A program made the translations under genes and the position numbers. From Phyllobacterium chamaecytisi (lineage in GTDB: Bacteria; Pseudomonadota; Alphaproteobacteria; Rhizobiales; Rhizobiaceae): a DNA stretch of 64,000 bases. The notes under the pieces were generated by a model that was not told where the DNA came from, did not search any database, and saw only the letters and a program-made list of their open reading frames with translations. The stretch is from the NCBI RefSeq assembly GCF_020164455.1, contig NZ_JAIQWW010000006.1, positions 248,001 through 312,000 of the forward strand, read 5' to 3'. This document shows, piece by piece, positions 15,827 through 24,262 of this stretch (within the stretch, counting starts at the first letter, position 1; each line of letters opens with the position of its first letter).

Positions 15827-16381
15827 TCAAGTTGGTTCGGCCAATGCTCGATAGACCGAAGCCTTGGACATGCCGACGTTTTTCATGATGTCTTTAATCA
15901 TGACGCCCTTGGACCTCAGTACCCTTATCGTCACCACAGTCTCGTCGGTCATCTTCGGATGCCGCCCGAGCTGCTTGCCGTCCTTGCGGGCCTTGGCGAT
16001 GCCATCAGCCTGTCGTTCCTTACGGATGTTGTTTTCGAACTCGGCGACGCTCGCGAGTATGCCCAAAGTCAGCTTGCCGGTGGGTGTGGTTGTATCGATG
16101 CTCTGATCCAGCACCTTGAACTCCACGCCCTTCGCGGACAACTCATGGATGATGTTCAGTAGGTCCCGCGTTGATCTGGCAAGCCGGTCGATCTTTGTCA
16201 CAACGAAGATGTCTCCCTCGCGACAATACTCAATCGCCCTGGTCAACTCCGGTCGATCCCGGTCTACGCCTGACAGCTTCTCCTGAAACACCTTCGATGG
16301 CTTTAGCGCACCGAGCTTCTCAAGCTGGACATCAAGGGATTGTCCGGTGGACGATACGCGGGCATAGGCTACGATGGTCAT
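15827..16381 (-). CDS. Serine recombinase (resolvase/invertase family)
   Basis: A 184-residue small serine recombinase from the ATG at 16379-16381. The catalytic domain begins with IVAYARVSSTGQS (Ser nucleophile in RVSS, about residue 9), with DRPELTRAIEYCREGD and TKIDRLARS carrying the conserved Arg residues, then the long helix E region and a C-terminal helix-turn-helix (TIRVLRSKGVMIKDIMKNVGMSKASVYRAL). Length and layout match Tn3-type resolvases and DNA invertases. Several TGAGACA words directly upstream (16411-16492) are candidate binding sites. It may resolve or invert DNA inside the island, or belong to an older nested element. Confidence 0.93.
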   Translation of the reverse strand: MTIVAYARVSSTGQSLDVQLEKLGALKPSKVFQEKLSGVDRDRPELTRAIEYCREGDIFVVTKIDRLARSTRDLLNIIHELSAKGVEFKVLDQSIDTTTPTGKLTLGILASVAEFENNIRKERQADGIAKARKDGKQLGRHPKMTDETVVTIRVLRSKGVMIKDIMKNVGMSKASVYRALAEPT

Positions 16382-16410
16382 GGTTAGTGTCTCCAAGGTC
16401 TTAGGCGATC

Positions 16411-16492
16411 TGAGACAACACTTATGAGACATAGTTGAGACACAGTCAATGGCAGGGACGAGAAAAATGTCTCAGACGTATACATTTTGAGA
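16411..16492. promoter_or_regulatory. Res-like array of TGAGACA sites upstream of the serine recombinase
   Basis: Direct copies of TGAGACA at 16411-16417, 16425-16431 and 16436-16442, an inverted copy TGTCTCA at 16468-16474, and a partial TGAGA at 16488-16492. Position and arrangement fit resolvase subsites and/or an autoregulatory operator in the divergent region between the recombinase and the 267-aa gene. Confidence 0.5.
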
Positions 16493-16622
16493 AGGTGTGG
16501 CCTAGCCTCGAATTTGGAGGGGCTCTTCAGATGAAGCTGTGCGCATTCCCCTGAAGTAGTCGCACTTGTCCGTATGACGTGCTAGCCATCTCAACTCCAA
16601 TTATAAATCGGATGAGCAGATA

Positions 16623-17426
16623 ATGTCTATTTCTCGACCTACCAGACCTGAACTTGTTCTGCACTTAAACTACGAAAAGCCAATCTCTGCGAATGATCTT
16701 GGCCGTCTCCTCCGAGCGCTCGCCGATGACTACAAGAAGCTGTCAGGCGGCCGGACGTTAATAGTCGGTCAGATAAAGAGCGGTTCGATTATCGCTATTC
16801 TCGGCGACGCTGCCGCATGGTTAAGCCCGCATCTTGAGAATGCATCGAAAGTCGCCGCCGCAGCCAAATCCGTAAAGAAACTATACACAACCATTGCTGA
16901 GTTACTCTCTAAGGCTCAGAATACGACTAATAAGGAGCCTCTCATCGCTAAAGGGAACGCAGGAACCCGATCCGTCCAGCAGTTACTTGAGACCGCCATT
17001 CATTCCGGCGGAGAAGTTGACTTAGAATATAAAAGCGGAGACGGAGAAGAGTTACGATTTCGGTTCACCAGTGCTGAAGCTGCCGCTATCCGAGAGCAAA
17101 ATGAGATCCGACGAGCGGGGCTCCACCCTCAAGGTAACGAACTCCCTTCAAGGGTGCCGCGCTCGACACCAGACAGCTTCGTGACACAATTAGAACAGAT
17201 TGCGGATGGCGATCTCGACGGCGATGCAGAATTGGAGGCCCAGCGACTTGTTCACGCTCTGATAAACACGTTGGTCAGCCTTAATATGCGAGATATGATT
17301 GAGCCAATCTCTGAAGTGCTAGTTCAGCGGGGTCGATGGGACTTAGCCCATCGAGTAGCAACCGAAGCGATTAAGTTGGGGGCGTTGTCGAAATTAAATA
17401 ATCGGTTGCTACTAGATCGGCATTAA
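16623..17426 (+). CDS. Uncharacterised island protein (267 aa)
   Basis: No signal peptide; probably cytoplasmic or membrane-associated. An N-terminal alpha/beta domain (ELVLHLNYEKPISANDLGRLL, then RTLIVGQIKSGSIIAIL) precedes a short hydrophobic helix (SIIAILGDAAAWLSP, about residues 56-70), a polar linker, a second beta-rich part (GEVDLEYKSGDGEELRFRF) and a helical C-terminal region. The layout resembles multi-domain defence proteins, but no family can be named. It is divergent from the serine recombinase and not obviously operonic with the downstream coiled-coil gene, which is on the other strand. Confidence 0.65.
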   Translation: MSISRPTRPELVLHLNYEKPISANDLGRLLRALADDYKKLSGGRTLIVGQIKSGSIIAILGDAAAWLSPHLENASKVAAAAKSVKKLYTTIAELLSKAQNTTNKEPLIAKGNAGTRSVQQLLETAIHSGGEVDLEYKSGDGEELRFRFTSAEAAAIREQNEIRRAGLHPQGNELPSRVPRSTPDSFVTQLEQIADGDLDGDAELEAQRLVHALINTLVSLNMRDMIEPISEVLVQRGRWDLAHRVATEAIKLGALSKLNNRLLLDRH

Positions 17427-17555
17427 TTATCAACGTTACTATTTATGCCGAGTCAGGTATTCGCTCTGATTCCGCTCAGCGGAGCTGATGGGAAGCGCTG
17501 GTGTCTATCCCCAGCGCGGCTCTGTGCCACGCCGGTTGTTTTGGGTCGACCTCGA

Positions 17556-17981
17556 TCAATTGGGTAATTGGGGGGTGCCAGCCTCTGCACTTTCGTTCAG
17601 CTCCTTGATGATCGCATTGGTAGAGGCGCGAGTCGCCTTAGCATTCTCCAAGTCCGCCTTACGCTGTGCCGCTGTGCCGTTTTTCTTGTCTTGGATTATC
17701 TTGGCAGCTCGGGTGACGCACTCGTGAGCTAGCTTCTGCATTCGAACGGGCTTGAAATTGGCACCGTCGCGGACGGCGGCTGCTACGATCACTACAAGCT
17801 CATTATTGTCGGCTTCCAAGACTTCGAGGTCTTGTTCGAGTTCGATGAGCTTGTCCACCTTGTCGTTGTGCTGAGCGGCCGCCACGCGATATCGTTCTTC
17901 AAGGGCGTGGAAGGCGTCCACAAGTTCGTCGTACATTTTTACCAACTCGTCCTTGGTAAGTTTGTCGGCTGATCTTGGCAT
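17556..17981 (-). CDS. Coiled-coil protein of unknown function (141 aa)
   Basis: Mostly helical, charged protein. A heptad-like coiled coil covers about residues 10-65 (DELVKMYDELVDAFHALEERY, then DKVDKLIELEQDLEVLEADN); a small Val/Ala-rich patch follows (ELVVIVAAAV), then a Lys/Ala-rich helix. No catalytic motif, signal peptide or membrane segment. Convergent with the 267-aa gene. It could be a DNA- or protein-binding accessory factor; nothing in the sequence decides this. Confidence 0.6.
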   Translation of the reverse strand: MPRSADKLTKDELVKMYDELVDAFHALEERYRVAAAQHNDKVDKLIELEQDLEVLEADNNELVVIVAAAVRDGANFKPVRMQKLAHECVTRAAKIIQDKKNGTAAQRKADLENAKATRASTNAIIKELNESAEAGTPQLPN

Positions 17982-18097
17982 TGATAGTCTTTCCCAATGT
18001 TATGTTGGCATCAAACTTCGCTCGGCAGCCGTAGATCCCTACAAAGGACTACGGTGCAAATTGCGACTGAGAGATGCAGATCGTCTGGGAAGTAGAA

Positions 18098-18283
18098 CTA
18101 AGTCAACCCTCTCGTACACCCCTTCATCGCTTTTCTTGTGCGTTCATGAGGCACACCCTTGCAAACAAAACGCTGCGCGTGGATGCCTCTCCCACGTGCT
18201 ACTCTTGAGAAAGAAAAGATCGTTTGCTTCGAGGTCTTCCCTAATGCCGCCATTCTAGTATGAGTGGTGGCCTCATCAGGCAT
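18098..18283 (-). CDS. Possible small basic protein (61 aa)
   Basis: Start ATG at 18281-18283 preceded by a perfect AGGAGG (complement of 18291-18296) seven nt upstream, the main reason to list it. The product is Lys/Arg/Thr-rich (MPDEATTHTRMAALGKTSKQ...), lacks membrane segments and matches nothing I know. It occupies most of a 386-bp gap (17982-18368) that otherwise shows nothing. An overlapping plus-strand frame (17953-18258) lacks a ribosome site. Confidence 0.35.
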   Translation of the reverse strand: MPDEATTHTRMAALGKTSKQTIFSFSRVARGRGIHAQRFVCKGVPHERTRKAMKGCTRGLT

Positions 18284-18368
18284 ATTATTGCCTCCTGGGT
18301 CAACGTCGCGTCGACGGAACATCATCAACATAGGTATGCCGGATATTGTACGCCGACAGGAGACTTGA

Positions 18369-19457
18369 GTGGCTAGTAAAGACCTAAATCAGAGTCTAGC
18401 GGACGCCAAGAAGGCGAAGGAAGACGAGTTCTATACTCAGCTCACCGACATCGAGCGGGAGCTCAAGCACTACAAGAAGCACTTTAGAGACAAGGTGGTG
18501 TATTGCAATTGCGACGATCCCCGCGTCAGCAACTTTTTCCATTATTTCAGTTACAGCTTTGAGCGGGTGGGTCTGAAGAAGCTGATCACCACTTGCTACA
18601 AAAGCCAAGACGTAGACCTCTTCAGCCAAAATAATTCCCAGGTTGCCCTCTACCTTGAGTACTTAGGCGACAAGAACCAAAACATGGTGCCCGACCCGGC
18701 CGAGATCGGCGCTAAGACCCTTAACGGCGATGGAGACTTCCGTAGTCCTGAAAGCATCGAGTTGCTGAAGCAGGCCGATATCGTGGTTACAAATCCGCCC
18801 TTTTCGCTCTTCCGCGAGTACTTGGCGCAGTTGATGAAACACAACAAGAAGTTTGTTATCGTCGGTAATCAGAATGCGATCAGTTACAAGGAAGTCTTTC
18901 GCCTTATCAAGGACAACAAGCTTTGGCTGGGCCACAATAACGGCGATATGAGTTTCAGGGTACCGGACTCCTATGCCCCACGGACTACTCGCTTTTGGGT
19001 GGATGACAAGGGCCAGAAGTGGCGGAGTCTTGGGAACGCCTGCTGGTTCACAAACCTTGACCTTGCCAAGCGCCATGAGGACTTGATCCTCTACAAGACC
19101 TATACCCCCGAGGACTACCCGACCTACGATAACTATGACGCCATCGAAGTCTCGAAGGTCGTCGACCTACCCGTTGACTACGATGGCATAATGGGTGTGC
19201 CTCTCACCTTCCTAGACAAGCACAACCCCGATCAGTTTGAGATTTTGGGACTTAGTGGGACTGACTACCCCACAACGAAGAAGTACGGAAAGAAGGAACG
19301 AGTAGTCGATGGCGTACGCAAAAAGTCCAACACCGGAACGTTGGGCTGTGTCATCAGAGCAGACTCGTTCGGTGCTGGGACCCACTTCGACGTTGGCTAT
19401 CCTGTCAAGGGCATTTACAGGCGGCTGTTCATCCGCCGCAAGGGAAGAACCTCATGA
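18369..19457 (+). CDS. EcoRI-type adenine-specific DNA methyltransferase
   Basis: A 362-residue enzyme starting at GTG (18369). The N-terminus KKAKEDEFYTQLTDIERELKH, then YCNCDDPRVSNFF and GLKKLITTCY, are hallmarks of the EcoRI methyltransferase family (PF13651-type). The catalytic motif IV is TNPPF (Asn-Pro-Pro-Phe, about 141-145). It transfers a methyl group from SAM to adenine N6 in a specific DNA site; the site cannot be read from sequence. No EcoRI-like endonuclease gene adjoins it. Instead its stop overlaps the start of a DUF262-HNH nuclease by 4 bp, implying a functional pair in which methylation marks self DNA, or is itself the signal the nuclease reads. Confidence 0.9.
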   Translation: MASKDLNQSLADAKKAKEDEFYTQLTDIERELKHYKKHFRDKVVYCNCDDPRVSNFFHYFSYSFERVGLKKLITTCYKSQDVDLFSQNNSQVALYLEYLGDKNQNMVPDPAEIGAKTLNGDGDFRSPESIELLKQADIVVTNPPFSLFREYLAQLMKHNKKFVIVGNQNAISYKEVFRLIKDNKLWLGHNNGDMSFRVPDSYAPRTTRFWVDDKGQKWRSLGNACWFTNLDLAKRHEDLILYKTYTPEDYPTYDNYDAIEVSKVVDLPVDYDGIMGVPLTFLDKHNPDQFEILGLSGTDYPTTKKYGKKERVVDGVRKKSNTGTLGCVIRADSFGAGTHFDVGYPVKGIYRRLFIRRKGRTS

Positions 19458-20536
19458 AAATCCTGCTGCAGAAAGTCACTATCCGGGAACTGACCAAAGA
19501 ATACGAGGACAACAATGAGGCAGGCGTCGTGGGCTACGGCGGCCAGCTCGACATCCGCCCACCGTACCAGCGAGAGTTCATTTACAAGGACAAGCAGCGG
19601 GACGCCGTCATCGAGACAGTTTTCAAAAGCTTCCCGCTCAACGTGATGTACTGGGCAGTGAGGGATGAGGGCGGCTATGAAGTCATAGACGGCCAGCAGC
19701 GCACCATCTCCATTTGTCAGTATGTGGCAGGAGACTTTTCTTACAATGGCCGCTACTTCTACAACCTGCACGCGAACGAGAAGGAGCAGGTCCTCAATTA
19801 TGAGCTCATGGTCTACCATTGCAGCGGGACGGACAGCGAGAAGCTGGACTGGTTCAAGATCATCAACATCGCGGGTGCACAACTAACTCATCAGGAACTT
19901 CGAAATGCCGTCTATGCAGGGTCGTGGGTTACAGAAGCTAAGCGCTACTTCAGCAAGATTGGCTGCCCCGCCTACGGAATTGGAAACAAATACGTTAATG
20001 GTGAGCTGAACCGCCAAGCCTACCTTGAAACCGCTATTGATTGGATCAATGACGGCGACATAGAAGGCTACATGGCGCTGCATCAGCACGACCCCAACGC
20101 CAATGAGCTTTGGCTCTACTTCCAAGCGGTAATAGCGTGGGTCCAGGCCACCTATCCCACCTACCGCAAAGAGATGAAGACTGTCGCTTGGGGTGAGCTT
20201 TACAACCAATTTAAGGACAAGCCGCTCGACTCTAAGAAGTTAGACGCCGAGGTGACCCGTCTGATGCTTGACGAGGACGTGGAGCGAAAGAAGGGAATCT
20301 ACTCGTACTTGCTTGACGGCAAAGAAAAGCACCTCAGCATCCGCGCATTCAGCCCTGCTATGCGACGTGAGGCTTATGAGCGGCAGCGAGGCCTGTGCCC
20401 TGACTGTGGCAAACACTTCGAGCATGAGGCTATGGAAGCTGATCACGTCACCCCATGGCATGAAGGTGGCAAGACCACCGCGTCCAATTGCCAAATGCTC
20501 TGCATGGAAGACAACCGCCGTAAAGGCGGACGGTAA
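19454..20536 (+). CDS. DUF262-HNH nuclease (GmrSD-like) paired with the methyltransferase
   Basis: A 360-residue protein. The N-terminal DUF262 (ParB-like/GmrS-type) domain includes RPPYQREFIYKDKQRDAVIETV and the signature IDGQQRTISI (DGQQR about 79-83), which in characterised members binds nucleotides. The C-terminal 55 residues form an HNH endonuclease: CPDCGKHFEHEAMEADHVTPW (Asp-His 330-331), GGKTTASNCQMLC and a final Asn/Lys-rich strand, with two CxxC-like pairs for zinc. DUF262-HNH proteins include type IV restriction enzymes that cut modified DNA, and partners of phosphorothioate systems. The 4-bp overlap with the upstream adenine methyltransferase makes this a two-gene restriction-like unit of unusual composition. 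Confidence 0.88.
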   Translation: MKILLQKVTIRELTKEYEDNNEAGVVGYGGQLDIRPPYQREFIYKDKQRDAVIETVFKSFPLNVMYWAVRDEGGYEVIDGQQRTISICQYVAGDFSYNGRYFYNLHANEKEQVLNYELMVYHCSGTDSEKLDWFKIINIAGAQLTHQELRNAVYAGSWVTEAKRYFSKIGCPAYGIGNKYVNGELNRQAYLETAIDWINDGDIEGYMALHQHDPNANELWLYFQAVIAWVQATYPTYRKEMKTVAWGELYNQFKDKPLDSKKLDAEVTRLMLDEDVERKKGIYSYLLDGKEKHLSIRAFSPAMRREAYERQRGLCPDCGKHFEHEAMEADHVTPWHEGGKTTASNCQMLCMEDNRRKGGR

Positions 20537-20783
20537 GTCACATGATAAGATGGATTGCTCAAGGCCAGATGCGAGCGACCCAGTGATCGACTCGATCTTT
20601 CATGTGTGTAACCTCGCCTACTGCTTGACACTAGGATTCGAACAATCGCCTAGATGGTGGACTTGGTCAAATTTGCGCCATGTACAAGCGCGAAAGTCTT
20701 GGCAAACCCTCGCAACTTGAGTTATGTTCACTCTATGTTCTACTGGGAGAGGCTTTTAGGATGATTAAGGCATTGGGTTTCGA

Positions 20784-21692
20784 ATGCTAGTATATCGGCG
20801 CACGGACTTGTTCTCGTCCCCCGCTCAAACACTCGTGAACACTGTTAATTGTGTTGGTGTGATGGGGAAGGGTATCGCGAAAGAGTTCAAAGAACGCGAG
20901 CCAGAGATGTTTGCTGCTTACAAGCGCATCTGCGATCAAAAGCTGCTCTCTCCCGGAAAACTGTGGCTATGGCGTGGTCCAAACCACTTGACGTTAAACT
21001 TTCCGACAAAGATTCATTGGAAGAACCCCTCCAAACTGGATTGGATCGAGGCAGGACTAAGGAAGTTTGTCGCTACCTATGAACGGGCGGGTATTAAGGA
21101 AATTTCTTTCCCACGACTTGGTTGCGGTAACGGTGGACTCGATTGGCACGACGTTCAGCCGCTAATGGAGAAATACCTGACCCGCCTGCCTATCGATGTC
21201 TACGTTCACGACTACACCAAAGTCATCGGACTGCCCGAGCATCTCGAGCACGTCGCGGATCAATTAAAACACAAGACTGCGCGAGACCTTTCGTTTGATG
21301 TCTTTGTTGCTGACCTACTACACGCAGTGGACCTATCGGGTGACGGGCTCGTAGATATTACGACTGAGGAGCCAATCCATGCCCGAGTTGTTGACGACAA
21401 TCTCCAAATCGACACTGGTGAAGCGACGTGGACCTTTGAACGTGACGATCTAAGAGGCGTCTGGCTAAGTCTACTTAAGGGTCTGCTGACGAGAGAAAAG
21501 GCTGGCTGGCTCAACGAGGCAAGCGGCAGTCCGCTTCTTTCGTTGGTAAGCTTGTTACCCCAAGTTCGTCCAATTGAAATTAGGCGGCAGGAGGAGGATG
21601 AACCAGAGCTAGCGGTAGAACTGGCCCCCACGAGTCGAGGAAGCACCGTAGTCCCGCCCGTCGAGAAGCAGATAGAATCAGTATGGCACTAA
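20784..21692 (+). CDS. DarG-like macrodomain antitoxin
   Basis: A 302-residue protein. The N-terminal 150 residues are a DarG-type macrodomain: TLVNTVNCVGVMGKGIAKEF contains the ADP-ribose-binding loop, FPRLGCGNGGLDW the second loop. In characterised DarG this domain removes ADP-ribose from thymidine on DNA. The C-terminal half (from about 155) is not recognised and could neutralise the toxin by direct binding. It overlaps the toxin-like gene by 10 bp but precedes it, whereas described pairs are often toxin-first. The ribosome site is weak. The 247-bp gap upstream (20537-20783) shows no gene. Confidence 0.85.
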   Translation: MLVYRRTDLFSSPAQTLVNTVNCVGVMGKGIAKEFKEREPEMFAAYKRICDQKLLSPGKLWLWRGPNHLTLNFPTKIHWKNPSKLDWIEAGLRKFVATYERAGIKEISFPRLGCGNGGLDWHDVQPLMEKYLTRLPIDVYVHDYTKVIGLPEHLEHVADQLKHKTARDLSFDVFVADLLHAVDLSGDGLVDITTEEPIHARVVDDNLQIDTGEATWTFERDDLRGVWLSLLKGLLTREKAGWLNEASGSPLLSLVSLLPQVRPIEIRRQEEDEPELAVELAPTSRGSTVVPPVEKQIESVWH

Positions 21693-22666
21693 GCCGCGAT
21701 TTCGTTCGAGCCCACATCGCAAAATGGCAACAGAACTTATCGCTCCCTTATTATCGGCATAGAGAGAATTGGCCCCGCTACTTATTTCATCACAGCCCCT
21801 TGCAGAACGCCGTCCCAATTCTTCTTTCGGGCGTTTTGTGTGCCAGAAACGATCCGACAAACACTCGCCCGGTCGACGTCGCCGCACCAGGTGTAATAGA
21901 CAATACCCAAGCAGCCCACGAATTTGTGCGTACCTACTTTCGGCCGTGCACGCCAACCCAGTATCGCATCGAAGGCATCCGCAAGCCGGGTGAAAGTAAG
22001 TACGGTGATGTGTCACATGCGCCATTTCTGGTAATGTTTGTTCTCGATGCTGAGGCCTTACTTACCCGCAATGGTACTTATTTCAGTGATAGAAATATGC
22101 AAATTCCTGGCGTCGGTCACCGCGACGACGAGGAGTATTTCTCCGCTATCCCTTTCGAGAAAGTATTCCACATGGGAGCGATATCGGGGGATCAGTCGAT
22201 AATACAACATCGGTGCGCTGAGGTTTTGGCAGCGTCGCCTTTGCAGTTGAACGAAGCGCTTCAGTGGATATACTGTCGTTCGAGTGCAGAGAAAGAGACA
22301 CTATTGCACCATTTAAGAGGCTCGCATATTGATTGGACGAACCGACTAGTTGTTTCCGATGATCTAAGGGTCTTCCAGCGGGAGTATACGTTCGTCGAGG
22401 TCGTTCGCCTGAGCCCCGAAGGGGTTGTGTTTCAACTCAACCCTCGCTCAGATTGGCGCAATGTATCTATTGATTTGAGCGTAACTACACTCGCTGGCCA
22501 TCCCGTCGCTACATTCGTTAACCCCGATTTCGCACCGCGTCCGCCATCGGCACAACAATGGCGTCATCCGTGTATCTTGACGCCCGGAACCTATTACGTT
22601 CGTATTTTACTTGAAGGCCATTTGGCCTATGAGAGTCACCTCGAGCTTAATGACCCCTTGTTATGA
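21683..22666 (+). CDS. DarT-like DNA ADP-ribosyltransferase toxin
   Basis: A 327-residue protein. Residues about 30-200 resemble DarT (DUF4433): YLFHHSPLQNAVPILLSGVL corresponds to the NAD-binding His/beta strand, VRTYFRPCTPTQYRI to the substrate-loop region, and QHRCAEVL contains the expected catalytic Glu (about residue 180). Characterised DarT enzymes modify thymidine in single-stranded DNA and block replication, acting in anti-phage abortive infection. The last ~110 residues (from GSHIDWTNRLVV) are an extra beta-rich domain not present in the minimal enzyme. Start at 21683 inside the end of the antitoxin-like gene, so translation is coupled. No ribosome site of its own is obvious. Confidence 0.8.
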   Translation: MALSRDFVRAHIAKWQQNLSLPYYRHRENWPRYLFHHSPLQNAVPILLSGVLCARNDPTNTRPVDVAAPGVIDNTQAAHEFVRTYFRPCTPTQYRIEGIRKPGESKYGDVSHAPFLVMFVLDAEALLTRNGTYFSDRNMQIPGVGHRDDEEYFSAIPFEKVFHMGAISGDQSIIQHRCAEVLAASPLQLNEALQWIYCRSSAEKETLLHHLRGSHIDWTNRLVVSDDLRVFQREYTFVEVVRLSPEGVVFQLNPRSDWRNVSIDLSVTTLAGHPVATFVNPDFAPRPPSAQQWRHPCILTPGTYYVRILLEGHLAYESHLELNDPLL

Positions 22667-22775
22667 TGTTTCAATGGTCGAAACTCGGGGAGAATCGTGG
22701 GGGTCCAGGGGGGTAACTCACCTAAAGCTTTTTCATTTGATGGGGTCTAAGATTCTTTGGAGAAATATTTCGACC

Positions 22776-24176
22776 TCATCGCTCGTAGGCAGCCTTGGCA
22801 ACGGTGACGGCCTCAACGCATTTTCGCTTCTGCTCTATGCTCGCGCCGGACGTATAGATGTCGAACGTGAAGTTATCTTGCTTCTTCTTCTGACCAATAT
22901 CATGGCCGACAATATCGGCAATTGTCGCCTGATCGAAATTAGCATGTCGTGCCTTGGTAATGAAGGTACGTCTGAAACTGTGCGCATTGACAAGCGATCT
23001 GCGTACACCATCCACGCGCTGGTCGACCTTCAGTTGTACTCGGTGTCGAGCGAAGGCTTTGCCAAGCGCATCCGTGGGGTTCTTTAGTCTAGGAAATTGG
23101 AACAGGAGTTCGTCCGGCTTCTTACCCTCCATGCGCTGGGCAATGATCGGCTTGATCATCGAATGAATGGGTATTATGCGAACTCCAGCTTGGGTCTTCG
23201 ATTTCGTCAGATCGAACAGGCCGTCTTGACATGCTTTGACAGTGAGCCCCATGAGCTCTCCCCAACGCATTCCGCTCAGCGTACTGATCAGTGCCAGTTC
23301 CTTTACATCATTCTCATGGCTCACGCCTGAGTGACCGTAGAGCACAGTAGCCAGTTCATCATCTGTGAAAGCCCTCTCTCGCAACTCTTTCTTGGCCGCC
23401 TTACCCATTTCTTTAGGTAACTGATTGTCCCAAGGGTTTCCTTGCTCCCGACCGACAAGTCCTCTGCGCTGGAGATATTCCCAATATCCACTAATGGCAG
23501 TAAGTTTCGTCTTTGCCGTCTTCCGATGCATGGGTTGCAGCTCAGCTTCGACAAATTGCCCCGCGATCCGTCGATTGATGTCCACCAGCGTCAAACGTTT
23601 CGATGCAGCCCAACGCCCCAAGCTGGCGACCATACCGCGATATCCCTTTGAGGTCTTCTCAGCAAGCTTGGCAGACTTCAGCCATGCCTCGACATAATGA
23701 TCGACAGGATCCCGACCGGCCCACACTTTGTCGAAGGCTTCCTGCAAAGGAGAACTCGGCGTATCAATGTCATCCCCGTCGATGCCTTGCTTCGCCAGTG
23801 CTATGTGCTCGTTGATGTCTTGCTGGTAAACCCGCTTCAAACTTTCACGGTGGTCGCCCGCGGCCTCGACAATGAGCGCCTTCTGTACTTTGTCAGTTTC
23901 CGCCATATACGCTGCCCGATAGCCCTCGGCAGCTTGTACCACATATGACTGAGCATTACTCACAATCGCGCCTTCCTTAATCCTTCGGAAGGTACTCAAC
24001 AGTTCTCGTTCGGTCTGGTCGCGGCGATCCCGCGCCTTCCGGAGATCACCAGTTTCCGTACTCACGACGTAGGCCGTGCGCCCTCCAAAGTGGCTTCGGT
24101 ACACCTCTGGTATTCCCATCTTGAACCAGTAGGTGAGGCCCTTCAGTGTGAGATGCCTGTTAACTTTTACGACCAT
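22776..24176 (-). CDS. Tyrosine integrase of the tRNA-Ser island
   Basis: A 466-residue tyrosine recombinase. It has an N-terminal arm-binding region (KVNRHLTLKGLTYWFKMGIP), a SAM-like core-binding domain about 175-255, and a catalytic domain with Arg in LSGMRWGEL, Lys in TKSKTQAGVRIIPIH, HSFRRTF (HxxR), VGHDIG and the Tyr nucleophile in FDIYTSG. All catalytic residues appear present, so the island may still be mobile. The start codon (24174-24176) lies directly beside the right arm-type repeats, hinting at autoregulation by integrase binding. Drives site-specific recombination between attP and the tRNA-Ser 3' end. Confidence 0.95.
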   Translation of the reverse strand: MVVKVNRHLTLKGLTYWFKMGIPEVYRSHFGGRTAYVVSTETGDLRKARDRRDQTERELLSTFRRIKEGAIVSNAQSYVVQAAEGYRAAYMAETDKVQKALIVEAAGDHRESLKRVYQQDINEHIALAKQGIDGDDIDTPSSPLQEAFDKVWAGRDPVDHYVEAWLKSAKLAEKTSKGYRGMVASLGRWAASKRLTLVDINRRIAGQFVEAELQPMHRKTAKTKLTAISGYWEYLQRRGLVGREQGNPWDNQLPKEMGKAAKKELRERAFTDDELATVLYGHSGVSHENDVKELALISTLSGMRWGELMGLTVKACQDGLFDLTKSKTQAGVRIIPIHSMIKPIIAQRMEGKKPDELLFQFPRLKNPTDALGKAFARHRVQLKVDQRVDGVRRSLVNAHSFRRTFITKARHANFDQATIADIVGHDIGQKKKQDNFTFDIYTSGASIEQKRKCVEAVTVAKAAYER

Positions 24177-24200
24177 TTAGACCAACCCCTTAGACCAATA
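24177..24200. repeat. Right arm-type repeat pair
   Basis: TTAGACCAA (24177-24185) and TTAGACCAATA (24190-24200), 13 bp apart start to start, matching the pair at 6970-6993. Located between the integrase start and attR. Confidence 0.55.
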
Positions 24201-24262
24201 CTGAGGGCTTATTACCCTGCAATAACAATGGTTTCAAGTGGTTAGAACCGATTGTCGTATAG

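Noticed and set aside
13003-16381. Prophage remnant
   Set aside because: No capsid, portal, terminase or tail gene is visible; a recombinase and polymerase-like gene alone do not establish a phage.
17953-18258. Plus-strand frame opposite the small basic ORF
   Set aside because: No ribosome site and composition unlike coding sequence.
20268-20720. Plus-strand frame continuing past the DUF262-HNH gene
   Set aside because: Mostly a shadow of the HNH domain; the tail after 20536 has no start or ribosome site.
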